From the NCBI GenBank assembly GCA_958299035.1, contig CATQJL010000112.1, positions 83,966,636-84,030,635 of the forward strand: 64,000 nt of DNA. The letters are read 5' to 3'. Position numbers and translations under genes: made by a program. Source of the stretch: Cylicocyclus nassatus. Taxonomy: Eukaryota > Nematoda > Chromadorea > Rhabditida > Strongylidae. Below, piece by piece: positions 57,702 through 64,000 of the stretch (its first letter is position 1; the number at the start of each line of letters is the position of its first letter). The notes beneath the pieces were generated by a model that saw only the letters and a program-made list of their open reading frames with translations, was not told the origin of the DNA and made no database searches.

Positions 57702-60385
57702 ATGGTGGAAGAAGATGTTCGTTGCAAATGCGCAATCTGTGCGGAAGTATTCGATAGGACCACTATGACAGCCTTGCATTGTGGGCATGTTTTCCATGAG
57801 GAATGCATGCAAGGATGGTTGGAGGTAGGTAAAATTGTCCCCAATCATCGCTCTCTCCTTCTGAGGAATTTCTATTTTCAGCATACGGATACACCCACTT
57901 GTCCAAATTGTGGAGTTTCCATCAACAAAGATCTGATAGTACGTCGCCTCTTCTTCGAAGTTAACGATGATCAAAACAATGACGTACTTATGGTAGCTCT
58001 CAGAGAAACAGAGTTTGCTCTCTCACGTGCTGAAGCAGAATTACAAGAACTCAAGAACGATAAGAAAGAAGTAGAAGACAAGGTATTAGGTCGTGTAATA
58101 AGTTCTGTCCCATTTTTTGTTTTAGTTTTTTCTTGACAACATTGACTAAATTTGAAATAAAGTGTATACGTTTTTGAAAGCTCTAAGTCTGCTCTACAGG
58201 ATCGTATGCATCATTCTCCAACATAGCAGGAAACTGAAAAAGATTTCTATCATTGAAACAAAAAATCCAACGGGCCGAAAAATCAATTTTCGACATCTTT
58301 TTTCCTCTAAATTTTCTCGATTTTTATTGGTAAAACTTACTAAACAAGCTTGACAACAACCGAAACAATCTATTAGACTTTTACACATTTACTCTATAAC
58401 TGTTTGCGCATGTTACTTTCCTTCCACCGGCTATTTAGTGACATTTTTTCAAAAGTCGGTAAGGCAAGACTTTGTCACGGCGATGTTCGCCGTCTCGCGT
58501 ACCCAAGCTGTGTGGCTCCCAAAATTCAAATTTTGAGTATCTAACCTACGAATTCGATAATTTTGAAGCCATAAACCATCCCTTCTGTCTATTCTGGATG
58601 ATCCGCCTACCGTCTTCCCTCAGGATGCCTTCAGTTGATGCCCAACACTAACGTTGAAAAGGCGTAATCAGGAGACTTTTCTAAAGTTTACAAAAATGTT
58701 TTTTTAAAAAGTTTCAGCACTTCTGAAGCGCAATAGAAGCTAGAGCAAGCTTTTTTGCTTACGTGTAACAAATTTTCGAGCTTATTCCTAAGCATTCTGG
58801 CTGAATAGGAGGGCGACGTAACGTAGTTGTCGAAAATGGACTTTTTCCTTGTTTGATTTTCCAGATTTGACGCTGTAAAACTTTTTCAAGTCATCTAATG
58901 TAGAAAACCGAGATGAAAGTTTTAGTAGAGAAGGCTTAGAGCTTTCAAATGCATATAAACAATTTGCAGAACATCGCGCAAAATATTGAGAAAAAATCGA
59001 AGGAAAAAATGGGACAGAACTTATTACACGACCTAATATGAGCAATTCAGCCCACGCCGAGAAGGCATACCTGCGGACCCTATCAGCGTCTCCCAGATCA
59101 AAGCACTTTCGTACTTCTTATTATCTGCTGCCTCTTCCACGCACGCATAAGACGGAGTTACTGCACGCATTTAATAAGTGGCATTTGAGCTCTAGCTAGG
59201 CTCATCGCACGCAAGGATTGGACGTAATGGGGTCCACTTCTTGCCCCCGGTAACAGTCTAAAGCTCATTCAACTCTTCTTCAACTTTTCCACTTCATCGA
59301 ATTTTAGCTCGCACTAGAATTGGGAAAAGTTGCTTCGTTCGGGATACAGATTCACAACCAAAATAGGTTAGTCCAAATTACCTTGGAATGACAGAGAGTG
59401 AAGGCAATGCACTTGCAGGCAGCTGGATGAAGCAACTAATTTACAGAAAGAACTTATAGGAGAATTATGTGGAGAGAGAGGAGAACTGAAGATTCTTCGG
59501 GAAAAGGAGATCGATTTCGTACTACGCATTCGGGTTTGTAACACCTTGGATTTCAAGCAGTATGTATTGATTTTCAGGATTTGGAAGATCAACAGAGGAT
59601 CTCAAAGAAAAACGAGGACGACTCAAAACTTCTTGTCAAGGTTTATGACGCCTTGAGTTTCAAGTAGTATATCTTATTGTTCAGAATTTGGAAGAAAAAC
59701 TGAGGATCTCAAAGAAAAACGAGAACGACTCAAAACTTCTTGTCAAGGTTTATGACGCCTTGAGTTTCAAGCAGTATATCTTATTGTTCAGAATTTGGAA
59801 GAACAACTGAGGATCTCAAAGAAAAACGAAAACGACTCAAAACTTCTTGTCAAGGTTTATGACGCCTTGAGTTTCAAGCAGTATATCTTACTATTCAGAA
59901 TTTGGAAGAAAAACTGAGGATCTCAAAGAAAAACGAAAACGACTCAAAAATTCTTGTCAAGGTTTATGACGCCTTGAGTTTCAAGCAGTATATCTTACTA
60001 TTCAGAATTTGGAAGAACAACTGAGGATCTCAAAGAAAAACGAGGACGACTCAAAACTTCTTGTCAAGGTTAATGATGCTTTGAGTTTCAAGCAGTATAT
60101 CTTATTGTTCAGAATTTGGAAGAAAAACTGAGGATCTCAAAGAAAAACGAAAACGACTCAAAACTTCTTATCAAGGACTCAAATCCTTATATCGAGGTTT
60201 ATAGCACCTTGGGTTCTAGGCAATATATCTCACTATTCAGAATTTGGAAGAACAACTGAGGATCTCAAAGAAAAACGAGGACGACTCAAAACTTCTTGTC
60301 AAGGTTTGTAGTACCTTATGTTTCAAACAGTATATCTTATTGTTCAGAATTTGGAAGAACAACTGAGGATCTCAAAGGAAAACGT
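57702..60385 (+). CDS. TRAIP-like RING E3 ligase paralogue C, with expanded helical exons
   Basis: Exon 1 (57702-57824, MVEEDVRCKCAICAEVFDRT) and exon 2 (57882-58082) form a C3H2C3 RING: C10, C13, C27, H29, H32, C35, C48, C51. INKDLIVRRLFFEV follows, like the TRAIP (TRUL-1) RING boundary, and then a helical run. TRAIP is a nuclear ubiquitin ligase acting on replication machinery; the function here is inferred. The next exons are 59308-59366 (acceptor uncertain), 59419-59533 (QLDEATNLQKELIGEL) and then the array of 63-nt exons from 59578. All joins stay in frame. The first long intron holds a mariner-like MITE. The last array exon is cut at about 60385 by foreign sequence, so the transcript either splices on to the exons at 60985-61632 or is truncated. 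Upstream sequence resembles that of paralogue B. Confidence 0.65.
58086..59036. mobile_element. Tc1/mariner-like non-autonomous element in intron 2
   Basis: Perfect 33-bp terminal inverted repeats beginning TTAGGTCGTGTAATAAGTTC, flanked by TA on each side (58084-58085 and 59037-59038). The left TA overlaps the T of the GT splice donor, which is kept. 951 bp long; no transposase motif seen. Confidence 0.9.
59578..60385 (+). repeat. Tandem array of eight 63-nt exons (107-bp units)
   Basis: Exons at 59578-59640, 59685-59747, 59792-59854, 59899-59961, 60006-60068, 60113-60196, 60241-60303 and 60348-60385 (cut). Introns are 44 nt (GTTTATGACGCC...TTCAG). Each exon encodes 21 residues like NLEEQLRISKKNEDDSKLLV plus K. 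The sixth exon has lost its donor after the AAG and gains 21 nt to a new GAG/GTTTAT donor, still in frame. Copies differ by a few bases. Confidence 0.9.
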
Positions 60386-60900
60386 TCACCTTATAGGCAG
60401 TGTCGGGCGAAATGTGGGTTGTAATGTTTCGTTCTTATACCAATGATTCCTTGATTGAGCCACCGCTCACTGCGAAACTAGAGAAATGACGCTCATTTCC
60501 GTACACTGGCCCTTCGGCGACGGCGAGCGTTACGTATCCAGCCGAGGTGCAAAGGCTTGCAATGCGTCTAACTAGGTCAGCACACCGTGAAGTGCAAACA
60601 CACATGTGCGCGAGCGCTACCATAGCTGCAGCGTGCAGGGGCCATACCGTGCAAAGCGGCGAAGTCCTTGTTTAAGCTACTCTTTTTTTTCTCAACTTCT
60701 TCTCTGTCCTGCTTCCAATTATGTCCGAAACACGAGTCGATATAATGAATCATGACATCCGGAATCAGCCACATCCGAAAAAGGTCTGGACGAAATGAAA
60801 GATGGCAAGAGATACAATGATGAAAACAAGGCCCGCGATGTTGTGCAGATGTGATTTTCAGTTTTTGGGTTGTATAAAGTAGCAAGTACTGTCTCCGAGC
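60386..60900. other. Foreign insertion of unknown type in paralogue C
   Basis: Starts near TATAGGCAGTGTCGGGCG, resembling the AGGCAGTG MITE ends, but I cannot find a matching inverted right end. No counterpart in paralogue B. Confidence 0.4.
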
Positions 60901-60984
60901 AAGTACTAAAACTTAGAATGATTAACGAAAAGCTGAAAACGATGACGAAAACATTGAGAAATGAGATAAGCGATGTTGTTCCAG

Positions 60985-61632
60985 AAAAAAGTTGATAACT
61001 TGGAGGCTGAGAACAACGACCTGAAGAGGTTAGCTTCACCTAGTTTGCGCTGACACAGTTCTAACCATATATTTAGGCAGCTGGATGAAGCAAGGAATCT
61101 ACAGAAAAAGCTCACAAAGGAACTAAATGCAGAGCGAGAACAACTGAGAATTCTCAAAGAGAAGGCAAGTATAAGCTAGTCGAGACGAACGCGGTTGCTC
61201 ATGTAGGCGAGACGTGCGCGGCGCACCAGCTTTAATGATGAAAGATTCAAATACGCCCTTCGCAATCGCTTCGCAGAATAAGGTGACTTCTTTCGTCAGG
61301 GTCAGGAATCGGCTTTTAATCTTAAACTACCGTTCCGGCTTGTAAAACCACATCGAGTATTTCATTCTTTTTTCAGAGCGCTGAAGAACAACTGAGGACT
61401 TCAAAGAAAATGGAAGATTTGGAGGCACTTGTTAAGGTTTGTAGGATTCAATGTCCGAGCTAGATGTTCCGTATTTGTTCAGGTTGTGAAAGAATGGTTG
61501 AAGGTACTCGATGAAAGGGATGCCCTGAAAATGTTCACTGAGGTTTATTACACCGCATGTACCAAGCTACGGAGTGTCGAAGAACAGCTGAAGAATATGA
61601 AGACAAAAGAGACCGATTCCGGAACTAGATGA
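60985..61632 (+). CDS. 3' exons of TRAIP-like paralogue C (or a second partial copy)
   Basis: Exons 60985-61028 (KKVDNLEAENNDLKR), 61077-61164 (QLDEARNLQKKLTKEL), 61377-61436 (SAEEQLRTSKKMEDLEALV) and 61483-61632 (terminal, ends TDSGTR). These repeat the exon order already seen at 59308-59640, so the locus contains an internal duplication of the helical exon block, or the remains of two genes. The 61164 junction uses AAG/GCAAGT, a strong GC-AG donor. The third exon has 20 codons against 21 elsewhere. In frame throughout; no RING exon of its own is visible. Confidence 0.6.
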
Positions 61633-61800
61633 ATTTTGTAATCCTAATGCGGGACTATGACATAATTAAGACAAAATTGAAGCTGCCTTTAATTGTGCCG
61701 TGAATGTAATCACTGAGACATGTTGTGCATTGTCCCATTTACTTGCCATGCGAAAACTATGGCATCTATAGATTTGCCATAATTGGTAGTAAATGAGATA

Positions 61801-62351
61801 GACCCGCAGTAGAGCTGCTTCATTCGATCTCAACTGAATAAAATTTCAGTTGAAGCTTCGACAAGTCAACTTGCCTTCAGTCGAGCCATTGATTGATGTT
61901 GCCAACCACCCACGATGACAAGATTGAGAGCGCCACGTCCATGCAAGTATACGAGTCAAGACGAATTTGCCAAACGTTCACATCTACGTCATCGGCACTA
62001 GCGGCGGGGATGTGGCCGCACTTGTTAGATCTTGTTAAGTATCGTCAGCATCACTGTGGCTCCTCACCGAACATGTTAACTGACGTGTATCGCAAGTTAC
62101 TCACGAGTAACTTACGAGAAGTTTCTCTGCGTATCATCATTGGCACACTATTTAAATCAATTGGTGGTCTAACCGAATGTGGACTGACTGAAGTAAGGTA
62201 GACAACCTCGTCAGGTAGACGGACAGTCCACTGAAATTTCATTTTGCATTCTTACTACATGGGAAGCCCGTGATAGGCAGTCCACCTTACCAAATCTTGG
62301 ATGAGGGCCTCAGTTCAGTTCACCTGAACTGAATTAGTTTTACTACGGGCC
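61801..62351. mobile_element. MITE with GGCCCGTAGTAAAACT ends
   Basis: Inverted ends GACCCGCAGTAGAGCTGCTT (left) and the inverse GGCCCGTAGTAAAACTAATT (right), flanked by ATA at 61798-61800 and 62352-62354. Paralogue B's 3' flank has a single uninterrupted site (ATGAATAGAGTAAAC, near 32394), so this is a proven insertion. Confidence 0.85.
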
Positions 62352-62965
62352 ATAGAACCGCTTACTGAAGTTTACATACTTCGTCGCTATAGTCGCCGTC
62401 TCCTTGCAGTATACAAGCTCGCATCCACTTCCGAAGCCGATGGCGGAGACGGAGGGGGGAGAGAGAGTAGGGAGAGTAGAAATGTTGCGAAACTCCTGAA
62501 AGTCTTAGATAAGTTATAACACTGTGCAAGTAGTAGTGAATAATCACGTTAATTTTTGGGATTATTTAACATTTCAAGTTAGCGTAAAAGAACTCCTTTT
62601 CTAGAATTTGCGGTCAGAGACAAGCAAAAGCGGGAAACATCTCAAAAAAATTTGCGGGCCGTGTGACGCCACCCACATTCATTCAAAAAAAATTTGTCGC
62701 ACACTTATCTCCCTCTCCCGTTCCTCCCTGCTGACGAATGCTGGGACTGCCCCTGGTATTAGGTCGTAATACAAGTTTCTTCAATCATCCTTCTAGAAAA
62801 GTTTTTTTTATCTTTTTTACAACTTTTATTCATTCTCAACGGTTTACAACATGGTCAAAATACCGTGATGATTGGATTTGTAGCTTTGATCAGTTGGACC
62901 GCCTCTTCTCGACGATATAGTCCTTTACCCATCACATAGGTGTCTTGGGATCGCAAAAGTATGTT

Positions 62966-64000
62966 CTAGTCGTTTCCAGTTACCATAGTTCCTTCTTTGT
63001 CCTTGCCATGTACTATTAAGCTTAAAGTTCTTGCAGTGCTTTCGAATACCCATCTTATTCGCGGTCTACCATCACCAAAACGTCGCCCAGTGGGTGGTGT
63101 CCAGCACGTCAAAGTTTCTGTCCATTTTACTTGGCCTTCTGCCACGAATATTCTTCTTGCAAATCTCCATTTCCTTCCCCGAGCTGTTAAAATGTCCTTC
63201 AGTTTTGTGGTAGAACGAATCCATTTTGCAGATTTTTTATCCTTCAACCGAAAGCCAAGCATTGATCTTTCCATCGCTCTTTGGCATTTAAGGAGTTTCA
63301 TGAGCAAACTTCTAGTTGCCGCCCACGTCTCGCATCCATATAAAAGAGTCGAAAGAATCACTCTGTTGAAGTTCTTACGTTTTGGATGCACAGCTTTTGT
63401 TAGAGAGAAATTTTCGCAACTTGCCAAAGGTGTTCCAGGCTATTACAATGCGCCTGGAAATCTCCTTATCATGATCGCGTGGACATTGGATCAGTTGACT
63501 GAGATAAATAAAGGAACTTACGCGTTCTATGAAGTTATTCACCAACGTGATAGACGAACTCGTCCAATTTTCCTTTTCTATCTTCACCCATCCACTTGGT
63601 TTTGCTGGCGTTGATCTGAAGTCCGACTTGGTGGCACGCATCAAGAAGTTCTTCAGCCATGATCTGCAGTTGACCTGGATTATGTCCTATAAGCACAACG
63701 TCATCCGCAAATGTGAGTAACGGAATTGCCTTCCACAAATATTGTAGCCAATCTCATCTTTCTATGAAACAGAATCAATTGCATACTGAAGACAAGTGAT
63801 AAATATGAGCGGTGACAATGCATCTCCTTAGCGAACTCCTCTCTGTACTTCAAATTGGGTATTGTTGTTGTCAAGCTGAAGTGAGGCAGTTGCTGCTTCA
63901 TATAGGCGTTGTATCATCGAAATTGTGTCACTGTCGACTTGGAAGGGGCAAGGGCTTTCCAGATCGCATCAAAATGAATGGTATCAAAGGTCTTTTGGAA
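62966..64000 (-). pseudogene. RTE-like LINE reverse transcriptase, 3' part, cut by window edge
   Basis: Minus strand, from the window end inwards: FDTIHFDAIWKAL, then QLDNNN-like sequence and a GVRQGD-like motif in shifted frames, then LTFADDVVLIGHNPGQLQ (FADD at 63700-63711), GLQINASKTKWM and finally the C-terminal domain LYGCETWAATRS...QRAMERSMLGFRLKDKK...GRPRIRW (63427-62966). This C-terminus is typical of RTE-clade LINEs. At least three frame changes make it a pseudogene. The endonuclease would lie beyond 64000. Confidence 0.85.

Overview
The window looks like repeat-rich, A+T-rich nuclear DNA of a nematode. I infer a rhabditid or strongylid type, but the sequence does not prove a species. 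The evidence is short introns (44-55 nt is common) ending in TTTTCAG-like acceptors, RTE-like and CR1-like LINEs, a BEL/Pao LTR element whose primer-binding site matches tRNA-Gly, many Helitrons, and small paralogous genes for a TRAIP-like RING ubiquitin ligase. I saw no bacterial operon, CRISPR array, rRNA or tRNA gene.

Layout. 1-9617: an autonomous Helitron. Its Rep/helicase gene reads as nine exons (3783-9617), all joined in phase 0, and its first five exons are present a second time 3317 bp upstream (466-1619). 10177-15201: a TIR MITE, a palindromic Helitron, a 3' fragment of the TRAIP-like gene, and two Helitrons placed back to back. 15680-19230: one copy of a dispersed repeat holding a long CA microsatellite, a MITE, and copy 1 of a duplicated block ('unit U'). 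21200-30300: MITEs, decayed Helitron interiors, two minisatellite-like arrays, a full-length Helitron and a 138-bp hairpin element. 30518-32221: TRAIP-like paralogue B. 32770-41361: MITEs, a hAT-like non-autonomous element, and long stretches in which I recognise nothing. 41655-48735: the second copy of the dispersed repeat, split by a Helitron that is itself split by a young BEL/Pao element. 48762-56031: a large inverted-repeat region that encloses a broken CR1-like LINE, another TIR element and another Helitron. 56070-62760: unit U copy 2 followed by TRAIP-like paralogue C, in which one 63-nt coiled-coil exon is repeated eight times in tandem. 62966-64000: part of an RTE-like LINE on the minus strand, running off the window.

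How it fits together. Nearly everything is mobile DNA or segmental duplication. Duplicated copies inside the window act as natural empty-site controls, so several insertions can be proved from the sequence: the Helitron at 43019-48624, the BEL/Pao at 43470-48218, the TTAA element at 22506-23045, the MITE in LINE ORF1 at 52814-53043, the 61801-62351 MITE and the 54136-55686 element. The cellular genes are the TRAIP-like family (RING domain plus helical exons) and possibly short unrecognised reading frames in unit U. The most unusual biology is the tandem exon array in paralogue C: each unit is a 63-nt phase-0 exon plus a 44-nt intron, so each duplication would lengthen the helical region by exactly 21 residues (three heptads).
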